57,581 bases of DNA from Bacillota bacterium (lineage in GTDB: Bacteria > Bacillota > Clostridia > Christensenellales > SZUA-584), in contig JAEXTV010000017.1 in NCBI GenBank assembly GCA_023406895.1, forward strand, positions 1 to 57,581. The letters run 5' to 3'. Numbering within the stretch: the first letter of the stretch is position 1; each line of letters begins with the position of its first letter. The notes under the pieces are model-generated. The model did not search any database. It saw nothing but the letters and a program-made list of their open reading frames with translations, and was not told where the DNA came from. Position numbers and translations under genes: made by a program. Below are positions 7,971-16,555 of the stretch, piece after piece.

Positions 7971-9926
7971 TTATCCTTTTCTGATGATTTCCTTGAGTCT
8001 GAACAGCTCGTCGCGCAGCGCCGCGGCTGTTTCGAATTCGAGCTCAATGGCCGCCTGACGCATCTGCTTCTCGACGATGGCGGCCTTCTTCACCGCCTCG
8101 GCATGCGAGAGCTTCTCCGTATCCTTCACGGGCTTGGTGATTTCGAGTATGCCGTACGTCTCTTTGACAATGGTTTGCGGCGTGATACCGTGCTCCTCGT
8201 TGTAGGCCACCTGCATCGCCCGGCGGCGATCCGTCTCGTCCAGAGCACGGCGCATTGAGCCTGTAATTTTATCCGCGTACATCAGCACGCGGCCTTCCAC
8301 GTTGCGCGCGGCGCGCCCGATCGTCTGTATCAGCGACGTTTCGTTGCGCAGGAAGCCCTCCTTATCGGCATCAAGCACGGCCACCAGCGCGACCTCGGGC
8401 AAATCGAGCCCCTCGCGCAGCAAATTGATGCCCACGAGCACGTCAAATTCGCCCATGCGCAGGCCGCGGATGATCTCCATGCGTTCCATAGTGTCCACAT
8501 CGCTGTGCATGTATTTGACGCGCAACCCGAGTTCACTGTAATAGTCGGTCAGACGCTCGGCCATTTTTTTGGTCAGCGTTGTCACCAGCACGCGAAAACC
8601 CTTTTTCACGGTGGCGCGAATCTCGCCGAGCAGATGCTCCACCTGCCCCGCTGCCGGCACCACGGTGATCTCCGGATCGATAAGGCCCGTGGGGCGCACG
8701 ATCTGCTCCACCACGCTGCCCGCCAGCTTGCGCTCGTATTCGGCGGGCGTGGCGCTCACAAACACCGTTTGTCCCTGCCGTTTTTCGAACTCTTCAAATT
8801 TCAAAGGTCTGTTGTCGTAAGCGGACGGCAGCCGGAACCCGTATTGCACGAGCATGTCCTTGCGCGAAAAATCGCCCTTGTACATTGCGCGCACCTGCGG
8901 AAGCATCACGTGCGACTCGTCTATGATCATGAGAAAATCGTCCGGGAAGAAGTCGAGCAGCGTGAATGGCGGATCTCCGGGCTTGCGTCCGTCAAAATAC
9001 CGCGAGTAATTTTCAATACCCGTGCAGTAGCCAAGCTCACGCAGCATTTCGATATCGTAAACGGTGCGCTGCTTGATCCGCTCGGCCTCAAGGATTTTGC
9101 CCTGCGATTTGAAAAGCTCCACCTGCTTCATCATGTCGTCGCGAATCTCATCGAGCTTTTCTTTCATGACTTCGTGGTCCATCGCGTAATGCGTGTTCGG
9201 GAATATCGCGATATGCTCACGCGTGGAAAGCGCGCGCCCCGTGACCACGTCGATCTCGAGTATGCGTTCCACCTCGTCGCCGAAAAACTCTATACGCACC
9301 GCTTTTTCCATCGTGTTGGCCGGGAACACCTCCACCGTATCGCCGCGCACACGAAAGCGTCCGCGTGTGAAATCCATATCGCCGCGCGTGAAGCTGTTGT
9401 CTACGAGGCGTTCGAGCAGATCATCGCGTTTGATTTTCGTACCGGGCCGCAGCGATATGCTCATGCCCTTGTATTCCTCCGGATCACCGATGGAATAGAT
9501 GCACGATACCGACGCGACCACGATCACGTCGCGGCGCTCGAGCAGCGCCGATGTGGCGCTGTGGCGCAGGCGGTCGATCTCGTCGTTGACGCTCGCATCT
9601 TTTTCGATATACAAATCCTTGCCCGGTACATACGCTTCGGGTTGGTAATAGTCGTAATATGAGACAAAAAACTCGACGGCGTTATCCGGGAAAAACTCGC
9701 GGAACTCGCTGCACAGCTGAGCCGCAAGCGTCTTGTTATGCGCGAGCACGAGCGTCGGACGCTGAACGCGCTCAATCACGTTTGCCATTGTGAATGTTTT
9801 GCCGCTGCCCGTCACACCGAGCAGCACCTGCGCTTTTTTGCCCGCTTCAATGCCCGCCACGAGCGCATTAATCGCCTCGGGCTGGCTGCCCGCCGGTTTG
9901 TATTTGGATTGGAGCTTAAAATCCAT
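7971..9926 (-). CDS. uvrB: Excinuclease ABC subunit B
   Basis: A 651-residue UvrB helicase-like subunit that verifies damage and recruits UvrC. Walker A GVTGSGKT lies at 37-44, and the damage-probing beta-hairpin YYDYYQPEAYVP lies near residue 95. The helicase motifs of the C-terminal RecA lobe are intact, and a UVR coiled-coil closes the protein. The ATG at 9926 is preceded by AAAGGG. It is the penultimate gene of a leftward run pfk - Dabb - uvrB - uvrA. No LexA/SOS box was recognised nearby. Confidence 0.97.
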   Translation of the reverse strand: MDFKLQSKYKPAGSQPEAINALVAGIEAGKKAQVLLGVTGSGKTFTMANVIERVQRPTLVLAHNKTLAAQLCSEFREFFPDNAVEFFVSYYDYYQPEAYVPGKDLYIEKDASVNDEIDRLRHSATSALLERRDVIVVASVSCIYSIGDPEEYKGMSISLRPGTKIKRDDLLERLVDNSFTRGDMDFTRGRFRVRGDTVEVFPANTMEKAVRIEFFGDEVERILEIDVVTGRALSTREHIAIFPNTHYAMDHEVMKEKLDEIRDDMMKQVELFKSQGKILEAERIKQRTVYDIEMLRELGYCTGIENYSRYFDGRKPGDPPFTLLDFFPDDFLMIIDESHVMLPQVRAMYKGDFSRKDMLVQYGFRLPSAYDNRPLKFEEFEKRQGQTVFVSATPAEYERKLAGSVVEQIVRPTGLIDPEITVVPAAGQVEHLLGEIRATVKKGFRVLVTTLTKKMAERLTDYYSELGLRVKYMHSDVDTMERMEIIRGLRMGEFDVLVGINLLREGLDLPEVALVAVLDADKEGFLRNETSLIQTIGRAARNVEGRVLMYADKITGSMRRALDETDRRRAMQVAYNEEHGITPQTIVKETYGILEITKPVKDTEKLSHAEAVKKAAIVEKQMRQAAIELEFETAAALRDELFRLKEIIRKG

Positions 9927-9957
9927 ATCGTTTAAACCCTTTCATGCGCAATGACAC

Positions 9958-10263
9958 TTAATCAAGCTGCGCATTGATCACGAAGACATCGCGCCAGATA
10001 TGCTTATTCCGTGCCATGAATTCCTGATGCGCTTCGTGGTGGAAATAGCTTTCCAAAACCTGCTCCGATTCACAGGTCAGGCAGTGCACGCTGTCGTAGT
10101 CTGCCGTGGCTTCGTACGGCACAACGAATGACTTTCCCGCCGAATACGACAGCATGCCCGGAACTGCTCCGGCAAGCGCCGCGAACATCTCCATGTGTCG
10201 TGCGATATCCTCCGGGCTGGCTTCATCATTGAATTTAAAGCAGACGATGTGATTGACCGCCAT
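9958..10263 (-). CDS. Dabb (stress-responsive A/B barrel) domain protein
   Basis: A 101-residue single-domain protein. The N terminus (AVNHIVCFKF) and the later histidine-rich stretch (FHHEAHQEF) fit the dimeric alpha-beta barrel Dabb family, whose bacterial members mostly lack assigned functions. The start lies 9 bp after the pfk stop codon and behind an SD, so it is probably co-transcribed with the phosphofructokinase. No catalytic role can be assigned. Confidence 0.8.
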   Translation of the reverse strand: MAVNHIVCFKFNDEASPEDIARHMEMFAALAGAVPGMLSYSAGKSFVVPYEATADYDSVHCLTCESEQVLESYFHHEAHQEFMARNKHIWRDVFVINAQLD

Positions 10264-10272
10264 GTACTCTCC

Positions 10273-11556
10273 TTATCTCATGCGGCACGGCGTGAACCCT
10301 GCCAGCTTCTTCTCTATAAAACGGATATCAAGCCGCGCAAAGCGCTGCAGGCCGTTCTCCATCGGCACATTGGGCCACCCGTCGCCGATCAGCGGCAGCG
10401 CGTAGTTGACAAAGTTGTCGGTCACATCAATACCGCTCGGCGCAAGCCAGCTCTGCGGCAGATACCGCACCGAGTTCGCGACCGTTTCCAGCTTCACCTT
10501 GTCGTAATAGATCTCATATGTGTCGCCGGGGCGGCGCAGCATGGTGGCCATGTAGCCGGTGCCGTCCGTCATTGCGATATCCACAGCCTTCGCGCCCACA
10601 CGATACGCTTCTTCTATATCCACTTTAGACGCATAGATCGACGCGTCTCGCTGCATCACGCCCACCTGCTGACAGGTGGCCTGCCCTCGCGCCTTGAGCC
10701 CGTGTCGGTTCAGGTAGTTCGTGACCTGCTGAACGGCGGTGCTTTCGCTTGCGCCATATTCTACATGCCCGAAGCCGTCGTGCCGTGCGCCAAGCTCACC
10801 CGCGTCGTAGCCCTCGTTGACCACCACAATGCAGCGGCCGTCGCGCTTTAACTGCTCGTTTACGTTGTCGGCGAGCTCCTCGATGGTCTTCTTCGCTTCC
10901 GCGAAGTATAACTGCAGCGGCGTTTGCCTATCGGGGTCGCCAAGCCGTGCGGCCGCCGTGATCCAGCCGGACTGACGGCCCATCGCCTGATGGACGCTCA
11001 CGCATTCGGACACACCCATGCCGCGGTTTTCCTCTTCAATGTTCTGCAGATTCATCGCCCAGTAACGTGCAGCACTGCCGTAGCCCGGTGTATGGTCGAT
11101 GATCGTGAAATTTTCGTCTCCCACGTCGTTGTCTATCGTTTTCGGGACGCCCACCACGGTTAAATCCAGCCCTTGTTCATGCGCAAGCCTGGAGACGTGC
11201 GCGGCGGTATCCATGGAGTCGTTACCGCCGATATAAAAGAAATACCCGATATCGTGGGCGCGCATCACATCGATGATGCGTGCAAAATCATCGTGCTGGT
11301 CGTCCTTGAGTTTGTAGCGGCAGGTGCCGATACCACCCGCGGCGGGCGTGTTTTTGAGCAGCCGCAGTTCGCCGTCATCCTGCTTGTTCATGTCAATCAA
11401 TTCTTCAAACAAAACGCCTTCGATACCGTGCCACGCCGCAAAGATTCCGCCGATACGATCCGGGTACTGCCTGCACGCGTCGATCACACCGAGCAGTGAC
11501 GCGTTGATGACCGGCGACGGCCCGCCCGATTGGGCGACCAGTGCATTTTTCTTCAT
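10273..11556 (-). CDS. PPi-type 6-phosphofructokinase
   Basis: A 427-residue group II phosphofructokinase that converts fructose 6-phosphate to the 1,6-bisphosphate, reversibly if PPi is the donor. Two diagnostic positions favour diphosphate over ATP: Asp in GGND (110-113) where ATP enzymes have the GGDG glycine, and Lys139 in PKTIDND (138-144). The start is the ATG at 11556 behind AAGGAG; a longer reading frame would run into the leader hairpin. It has its own promoter and an attenuator-like leader, and is followed by the Dabb gene 9 bp on. Donor specificity is inferred from the motifs. Confidence 0.92.
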   Translation of the reverse strand: MKKNALVAQSGGPSPVINASLLGVIDACRQYPDRIGGIFAAWHGIEGVLFEELIDMNKQDDGELRLLKNTPAAGGIGTCRYKLKDDQHDDFARIIDVMRAHDIGYFFYIGGNDSMDTAAHVSRLAHEQGLDLTVVGVPKTIDNDVGDENFTIIDHTPGYGSAARYWAMNLQNIEEENRGMGVSECVSVHQAMGRQSGWITAAARLGDPDRQTPLQLYFAEAKKTIEELADNVNEQLKRDGRCIVVVNEGYDAGELGARHDGFGHVEYGASESTAVQQVTNYLNRHGLKARGQATCQQVGVMQRDASIYASKVDIEEAYRVGAKAVDIAMTDGTGYMATMLRRPGDTYEIYYDKVKLETVANSVRYLPQSWLAPSGIDVTDNFVNYALPLIGDGWPNVPMENGLQRFARLDIRFIEKKLAGFTPCRMR

Positions 11557-11589
11557 ATCTGTCTCCTTGCCATGCTGTCTTTTACGGGC

Positions 11590-11626
11590 TAAAAGCAAGA
11601 GCCGTACCAACGGTCGGCACGGCTCT
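11590..11626 (-). promoter_or_regulatory. Leader hairpin with U-tract (candidate attenuator) before pfk
   Basis: Leftward, AGAGCCGT (11619-11626) pairs with ACGGCTCT (11598-11605), and the arm is followed by TTGCTTTT. It sits between the pfk promoter and the pfk SD, where a terminator would abort transcription before the gene. I do not recognise a known riboswitch. Confidence 0.55.
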
Positions 11627-11649
11627 ATTCTCCTGCCATTTCAATGCGT

Positions 11650-11679
11650 ATTATAGCATAAATGACAGCAAAAAGGCAA
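11650..11679 (-). promoter_or_regulatory. Promoter of the pfk operon
   Basis: TTGCCT (11674-11679), 18-bp spacer, TATAAT (11650-11655). The expected start near 11643 gives a leader of about 87 nt. Confidence 0.75.
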
Positions 11680-11727
11680 ACATAATTTCTGGCGTACAAA
11701 TGTTCTATTCTCTTTTATAGTTTTCCG

Positions 11728-12555
11728 TCAAGACTTCACAGCCGGCCTGAAAAACTCGAATATGATCGCGTCAAAATAGCGCATCAGGCGCGAGGCATCA
11801 TCCGTATCTCGCACCGTCCAGCCGACGAGTTTGCCGCCAAGCAGGCGGTAGAGCCCGAGCTTAAACCGTTTGATATCCTCGTGCTTGTACGCCACGAAAT
11901 GCGGGCGCGCGACGATATTGAAAATCAGACCAGAAAGCAGCACGCTTTGAATAAACGGCTGGCCCTTATAGCCTCTGCGTTTTGCCGAAAGCTGTCCGCG
12001 CACCGTCTGCGGCCTGTGCTTTTTGAACCAACGCACGATGCGCGGATCAAAAGACTCGATGCAGTACGGCCCTGTGTATCCGTCGAGAATCACCGCCGTT
12101 TTCTCACAGAGCTCTTTTCTGCGGCTTGACGTTTTGAGCTCCACAACCAGCGCTTTTTTGCCGCCGACAAGCTTTAATACGTCCGTAAACAGCGGTATCC
12201 TTTCCTGCGTGCCCAGCAGCCGGTAACTCTGAAGCTCCTCAAATGTGCAATCGATAATCCTTTTTTCAATGCCGCAGAGACGCTTCAAGTCGTCGTCATG
12301 AAACACAACGATATGATCATCATAGGTGATGTTGACATCGAGCTCAATACCGTAGCCGCTGTTCACAGCTGCCGCGAACGCAGCCATGGAATTTTCGGGC
12401 ACCGTTTTATCCTTCGTGTGCAGGCCGCGGTGTGCGTAAAGCGTGCGCCAAAGGACGGGACTCATGGCTTTCGGGAAACGCCCCGGAGCCAGCACAAGCA
12501 TATTGAGTATCAGCAGCGCGGCAGCCGCGCAGACGATGATTTGTAAGTAGATCAT
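11728..12555 (-). CDS. Glycerophosphodiester phosphodiesterase, membrane-anchored
   Basis: A 275-residue GDPD-family enzyme that hydrolyses glycerophosphodiesters to glycerol 3-phosphate and an alcohol. The N terminus is a single hydrophobic anchor (about 4-22). The catalytic set is present: H42-R43, E54, E71 and D73 (metal ligands) and H86 in FHDD. It starts 15 bp after the MFS gene stop, so the two are likely co-transcribed, possibly linking uptake of a polyol or sugar derivative to breakdown. That link is inference. It could instead act on teichoic acid or phospholipid breakdown products. Confidence 0.88.
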   Translation of the reverse strand: MIYLQIIVCAAAALLILNMLVLAPGRFPKAMSPVLWRTLYAHRGLHTKDKTVPENSMAAFAAAVNSGYGIELDVNITYDDHIVVFHDDDLKRLCGIEKRIIDCTFEELQSYRLLGTQERIPLFTDVLKLVGGKKALVVELKTSSRRKELCEKTAVILDGYTGPYCIESFDPRIVRWFKKHRPQTVRGQLSAKRRGYKGQPFIQSVLLSGLIFNIVARPHFVAYKHEDIKRFKLGLYRLLGGKLVGWTVRDTDDASRLMRYFDAIIFEFFRPAVKS

Positions 12556-12570
12556 TATAACCTTCTTTTA

Positions 12571-13878
12571 TTAGTCTGCGACATCAAACGCTTCGAGCTT
12601 GCTTGCGGGCGCGATGGGCTTGAAATCGCCGTGCCGCACAAACAGCATGGTGAAGAACGCGAGACCGACGAATACCGCGCCATACGGCAGCAGCGTGGAG
12701 AACCCGACTGCGTCAAGAAGTACGCCTGCAAGAAACGGCGTGGCCGCCTGTGCCGCCATGGAGAATGTGTAATAATAGCCCGTATACCGCCCGACCGTCG
12801 CGCCCTTGGACATTTCGAGCACCATCGGCAGCGAGTTGACGTTAATGGCAGCCCAAGCCACGCCCGCAAGCGCGAACGACACGTACATCAGTGGCGAATA
12901 TGCCGTATAGAACGCAGCCGACCCGAAAACCGCCGTGAGCAGCACCACCCCGAACAGAATGCTTTTGCGCCGCCCGACCTTTGATGCAATCAAGCCGATC
13001 GGTATGAACGAGATAGCTGCGGCAATGATGGCGACCATTAAAATCCCCGATGCCTGCTTCTCCGTCATTACGAGCGCATTAATCGCATAGCTTGAAAACC
13101 ACGTTGTAATCGCGTTGTAACCCATGAACCAAAGAAATATAGAAGATAAGATGAGCCCCATACTTTTACGCATGTCCTTGGGCAATTTCTGCTTGGTTTT
13201 CTCGATCTTCTCCGGTTCCTTCGCTTCCTCGGGATCAATACCCATGGCCGCGCTGTCTTCGCGCATCTTTTTAACCAGTTTGGGTTCCCTGACCGTAAAA
13301 ATCAGTACGGCTGTTCCGACGAGCATGATCGCTGCCGTCGCGATAAACAAGGGCCAGTAGTTCGCCGTTTCCGGATGTTTTGCATCTGGTGCTAGGAACA
13401 TATTCACCACCAAAATCAACCCGCCGCCGATCGACCCCATCAGGTTAATAACGGCGTTGCCTTTGGAGCGCAAAGGCTTAGGCGTCACATCCGGCATCAG
13501 GGCAACCGCCGGCGAACGGTAAAACGACATGGAGAGCAGCAGCAATCCCAGCGAACAGACAAATACAACAATCTGCCACGTATGCGTGGCGAATGGAATA
13601 CCCATCATGAAGACCACAGCCGCAACCGTCCCGCCGATGATAAACGGCGTTCTGCGCCCCAGCTTCGAATGCGCCCGGTCAGACATGATACCGAAAAGCG
13701 GGAGCAAGAAAAGCGCCAAGATATTATCGATTGCCATGACGATGCCCGTCGTTTTCTTATCAATACCAAATGTGTTCTGCAAAATAAGAGGAATATGAAA
13801 ATCGTATAACTGCCAGAATGCGGAGATTGTGAGAAACGCAAGGCCCACAAGGATGGTGTTCTTGTAATTCAGCTTCAT
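12571..13878 (-). CDS. MFS transporter, GPH / sugar-cation symporter type
   Basis: A 435-residue carrier with about twelve hydrophobic segments. A charged central loop (about 200-240, rich in Lys and Glu) separates the two six-helix halves. The loop motif D-R-x-x-S-K-x-G-R-R-T-P-F after TM2 is typical of glycoside-pentoside-hexuronide and sucrose-type symporters. The ATG at 13878 lies behind GGGGAG. It heads a leftward pair with the glycerophosphodiesterase. The substrate is not predictable from the sequence. Confidence 0.85.
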   Translation of the reverse strand: MKLNYKNTILVGLAFLTISAFWQLYDFHIPLILQNTFGIDKKTTGIVMAIDNILALFLLPLFGIMSDRAHSKLGRRTPFIIGGTVAAVVFMMGIPFATHTWQIVVFVCSLGLLLLSMSFYRSPAVALMPDVTPKPLRSKGNAVINLMGSIGGGLILVVNMFLAPDAKHPETANYWPLFIATAAIMLVGTAVLIFTVREPKLVKKMREDSAAMGIDPEEAKEPEKIEKTKQKLPKDMRKSMGLILSSIFLWFMGYNAITTWFSSYAINALVMTEKQASGILMVAIIAAAISFIPIGLIASKVGRRKSILFGVVLLTAVFGSAAFYTAYSPLMYVSFALAGVAWAAINVNSLPMVLEMSKGATVGRYTGYYYTFSMAAQAATPFLAGVLLDAVGFSTLLPYGAVFVGLAFFTMLFVRHGDFKPIAPASKLEAFDVAD

Positions 13879-13984
13879 TGTCTTTCTCCCCGTCTATTTG
13901 ATTTTATAAATATATACTATCACTTCTTTTAAAAAACCACAATTTCTCAATAGGGGCGTTTTTGATAAATCCATGTAAAACCCA

Positions 13985-14014
13985 ACAAAAAAGAGCCTTC
14001 AAACCGAAGACTCT
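13985..14014 (-). terminator. Intrinsic terminator of infC-rpmI-rplT
   Basis: Leftward, AGAGTCTTC pairs with GAAGGCTCT around a GGTTT loop and is followed by TTTTTT. It lies 20 bp past the rplT stop. Confidence 0.92.
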
Positions 14015-14033
14015 CTTATTGACGAATCGATGC

Positions 14034-14390
14034 TTATTTCAGCTTCTTCTTAGCCACGGTCACCATGCCCGCAAACGCCGTTTTGTCGTTCACAGCCATG
14101 TCGGCCAGAATCTTTCTGTTCACCGTCACCCCGGCTTTTTTCAGGCCGTCGATCAGGCGGGAATAGCTGATACCGTTGTTTCTGGCTTCCGCGTTGATAC
14201 GCGTAATCCAAAGGCTGCGGTAATCCCTTTTCTTGAGCTTACGGCCAATGTACGCATAGCGCAGCGAGCGCATCACAGCCTGGTTGGCCGCTCTGAACTG
14301 TTTGGACTTCGCGCCGAAGTATCCTCTCGCAAGCTTTAAAACCTTCTTATGTTTTTTACGGGCATTCACTGCCCCTTTTACTCTTGCCAT
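14034..14390 (-). CDS. rplT: 50S ribosomal protein L20
   Basis: A 118-residue L20 with the basic, elongated N-terminal helix (VKGAVNARKKHKK) and compact C-terminal domain, at the usual family length. It binds 23S rRNA early in assembly and in Firmicutes represses its own operon by binding the infC leader, a candidate for which is present here. It is the last gene of the infC-rpmI-rplT operon. Confidence 0.98.
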   Translation of the reverse strand: MARVKGAVNARKKHKKVLKLARGYFGAKSKQFRAANQAVMRSLRYAYIGRKLKKRDYRSLWITRINAEARNNGISYSRLIDGLKKAGVTVNRKILADMAVNDKTAFAGMVTVAKKKLK

Positions 14391-14414
14391 TTGTCGTCTC
14401 CTCCTGTCACTGGC

Positions 14415-14612
14415 CTATTTGTAAGGAATCAGCTGTTTGATATTCTTTTCTTCAGCTGCCACAATAAAAGTCGCCTGACGCAGATTCCTCTTCCTCTTGG
14501 CGCTCTTCTTATTGAGAATGTGTCTCTTGTAAGCCTTCGCGCGTTTCACCTTGCCGGTTCCTGTCAGCGAAAACCGTTTGGCCGCGCCCCTGTGCGTTTT
14601 AATTTTTGGCAT
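14415..14612 (-). CDS. rpmI: 50S ribosomal protein L35
   Basis: A 65-residue L35 with the typical start PKIKTHRGAAKRF and a lysine/arginine-rich middle. It lies between infC (20 bp upstream) and rplT (24 bp downstream), the standard operon order. Confidence 0.98.
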   Translation of the reverse strand: MPKIKTHRGAAKRFSLTGTGKVKRAKAYKRHILNKKSAKRKRNLRQATFIVAAEEKNIKQLIPYK

Positions 14613-14632
14613 TGCTGCATCGTCCTCCTTGG

Positions 14633-15145
14633 TTAGTTCTTAGGTGCTAATATCATGAACATACTCCGGCCTTCCATTTTGGTGCCCTTCTCCATCACGG
14701 CATCATCCTTCACCATGGAAAAGAACTCTTCCATCACTTCACGCCCCAAATCCGTATGTGTCATTTGCCTGCCACGAAAGCGCAGCGATATTTTGACCTT
14801 GTCGCCCGCTTGTAAGAATTTGCTGACGTTCTTCGCCTTCACGTCAAGATCGTGCTTGTCGATATTGGTAGAAAGCCGCATCTCCTTAATCGTGATAATA
14901 TGCTGGTTCTTCTTCGCCTCTTTTTGCTTTTTGGACTGTTCAAACCGAAATTTCCCATAGTCCATAATCTTGCACACCGGCGGCTGTGCATTGGGAGAAA
15001 TTTTGACGAGATCAAGCCCTTTTTCCTCAGCAATGTTCATCGCCTCACGCGCAGACATGATCCCCAACTGTTCACCTTCTTCGGAAACCACGCGGATACT
15101 CGAATCCCGAATCTGCTCGTTAATCTGATGTTCGTTTGCGATAAT
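14633..15145 (-). CDS. infC: Translation initiation factor IF-3 (AUU start)
   Basis: A 170-residue IF-3, which keeps the ribosomal subunits apart and proof-reads start-codon pairing. The first in-frame ATG (15157) cannot be the start because it is part of the Shine-Dalgarno segment GGAGGTG (15149-15155). The next suitably spaced codon is ATT at 15143-15145 (AUC follows), giving MIANEHQINEQIR. AUU starts are characteristic of infC and make it self-limiting, since IF-3 discriminates against non-AUG starts. N- and C-terminal IF-3 domains and linker are complete. Confidence 0.95.
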   Translation of the reverse strand: MIANEHQINEQIRDSSIRVVSEEGEQLGIMSAREAMNIAEEKGLDLVKISPNAQPPVCKIMDYGKFRFEQSKKQKEAKKNQHIITIKEMRLSTNIDKHDLDVKAKNVSKFLQAGDKVKISLRFRGRQMTHTDLGREVMEEFFSMVKDDAVMEKGTKMEGRSMFMILAPKN

Positions 15146-15312
15146 AAACACCTCCATAAAATGTTGCAAACACAAGCGTTAAACCGACTCCTTAAAAGCT
15201 GTCGACCCATAAAAAAAACGGGTATAAATACCCGTTCATTCGCAAATTAGAGCTGCTTACCGTATCTGGCCGATGCCGACAGGTGAGAAACGGGTGTTTC
15301 TGCTTTCAAGCA
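15146..15312 (-). promoter_or_regulatory. L20-type autoregulatory leader with terminator
   Basis: About 167 nt between the promoter and infC. An intrinsic terminator AACGGGT...ACCCGTT with at least seven T lies at 15209-15236. Upstream, AAACACCCGTT (about 15289-15299) is complementary to the left arm AACGGGTATTT except at one position, so it could form the antiterminator. The layout matches the L20 leader of Bacillus, where L20 binding favours termination. Assignment is by position and pairing, not by a covariance search. Confidence 0.75.
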
Positions 15313-15318
15313 AGAGCA

Positions 15319-15347
15319 ATATTATCATAAACGACGGCCGTTGTCAA
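15319..15347 (-). promoter_or_regulatory. Promoter of infC-rpmI-rplT
   Basis: TTGACA (15342-15347), 17-bp spacer, TAATAT (15319-15324). The -35 box overlaps the last codons of the flavoprotein gene, so the ribosomal operon starts inside the end of its neighbour. Confidence 0.88.
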
Positions 15348-16555
15348 CAATTTAAACCCGCGAGATAGCCGGTGGAAAAAGCGATCTGCAGATTGAACCC
15401 GCCGGTCAGCGCATCCACATCAATCACCTCGCCCGCAAAGAAAAGCCCTTCGCACAGCTTGCTCTGCATCGTCGACGGGTCAATACCGCGCACAGCCACG
15501 CCCCCGCGTGTGATCACGGCTTCGGTAATGGGTCTTTTGTTCTTCACGTGAAGGCTGAGCCCTTTGAGCGCTGCGCAGAGCGCGCTTCGCTCCTCACGGG
15601 TGATCGCGTTTGCTTTTTTATTCAGGTCTATACCGCTTGCCGAGGCGATGAGCGGCGACAGCTTGGCGGGTACAAGGCCCGCAAGCACATTACCAAAATC
15701 CTTGTTGGCCTTTTCTGTAAAATCGCGCAGCAGCCGTTTATCAAGCGTTTTAAAATCGAGCGCAGGCTTGAAATCGATCATTGCCGTATAGCCTTCGTCG
15801 CCATCCATGTACGCGCTGGCCGACAGCACGAGCGGGCCCGAAATCCCCGTATGCGTGATGAGCAGCTCGCCCTGCTCATTATAAACGTTTTTCTTCCCCT
15901 TCTTTAAAACAAACCCCACGTTTTTCAGCGTGATGCCCGCGTACGCCTGCATGTCTTCAACGGTATCTAGCCCCACCAGCGAGGGGCTCGGCGTTTCTAT
16001 TTTGTGCCCCGCTGCCTCGGCAAAAGCATACCCGTCCCCCGTCGAACCCGTTGCTGCGTATGACAAGCCGCCCGTCGCGACAATGACGCTGTCGAAGGAA
16101 AGCTCGTCTTTGGCGCAAACCACACCCGTCACATGCCCGTCTTCAACCGTAATTTTTGATACGCTCGTATTGAGTTTGATTTTAACGCCCGCATTCACCA
16201 GCGCTTTGCCAAGCGCTTTTAACACATCGCTCGACTTGTCTGACACAGGAAACACACGGTTCCCACGCTCTGTTTTTAAAGGCAGGCCGTTGCTTTGGAA
16301 CCAGTCCGTCAGCTGCGTGTTGTCAAACGTATAAAAGGCGCTGTATAAAAAGGCGCCGTTGTGCACGACGCTTTGGAAAAAATCCTCAATCGGCGCGGCG
16401 TTGGTTAAATTGCAGCGCCCCTTTCCCGTAATATAGAGCTTTTTACCGAGCTTTTCGTTTTTTTCAAACAGCGTCACATCGCGACCGCTGTGCGCCGCCG
16501 ACCAGGCAGCCATCATGCCCGCAGGCCCGCCGCCGATCACGCATACCTTGTGCAT
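15344..16555 (-). CDS. NAD(P)/FAD-dependent oxidoreductase, BaiN/HI0933 family
   Basis: A 403-residue flavoprotein. It opens with the FAD-binding dinucleotide motif VCVIGGGPAGMMAA and continues with the family segments KLGKKLYITGKGRCNLTN and VIVATGGLSYAATGSTGDG. The C-terminal GEVIDVDALTGGFNLQIAF is diagnostic of the HI0933/BaiN group. Members include bile-acid and aminoacetone oxidoreductases, but most are uncharacterised, so the substrate is open. The start codon abuts the stop of the RpiR regulator, implying one transcript. Confidence 0.9.
   Translation of the reverse strand: MHKVCVIGGGPAGMMAAWSAAHSGRDVTLFEKNEKLGKKLYITGKGRCNLTNAAPIEDFFQSVVHNGAFLYSAFYTFDNTQLTDWFQSNGLPLKTERGNRVFPVSDKSSDVLKALGKALVNAGVKIKLNTSVSKITVEDGHVTGVVCAKDELSFDSVIVATGGLSYAATGSTGDGYAFAEAAGHKIETPSPSLVGLDTVEDMQAYAGITLKNVGFVLKKGKKNVYNEQGELLITHTGISGPLVLSASAYMDGDEGYTAMIDFKPALDFKTLDKRLLRDFTEKANKDFGNVLAGLVPAKLSPLIASASGIDLNKKANAITREERSALCAALKGLSLHVKNKRPITEAVITRGGVAVRGIDPSTMQSKLCEGLFFAGEVIDVDALTGGFNLQIAFSTGYLAGLNC

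Noticed and set aside
8505..9662. Long rightward open frame (385 codons) inside uvrB
   Set aside because: It is antisense to a fully convincing uvrB, has no SD and is His/Arg-rich, as expected of a shadow frame in GC-rich codons.
15158..15175. IF-3 start at the upstream ATG (15175 or 15157)
   Set aside because: ATG at 15157 lies within the SD of the AUU start, and 15175 has no SD.
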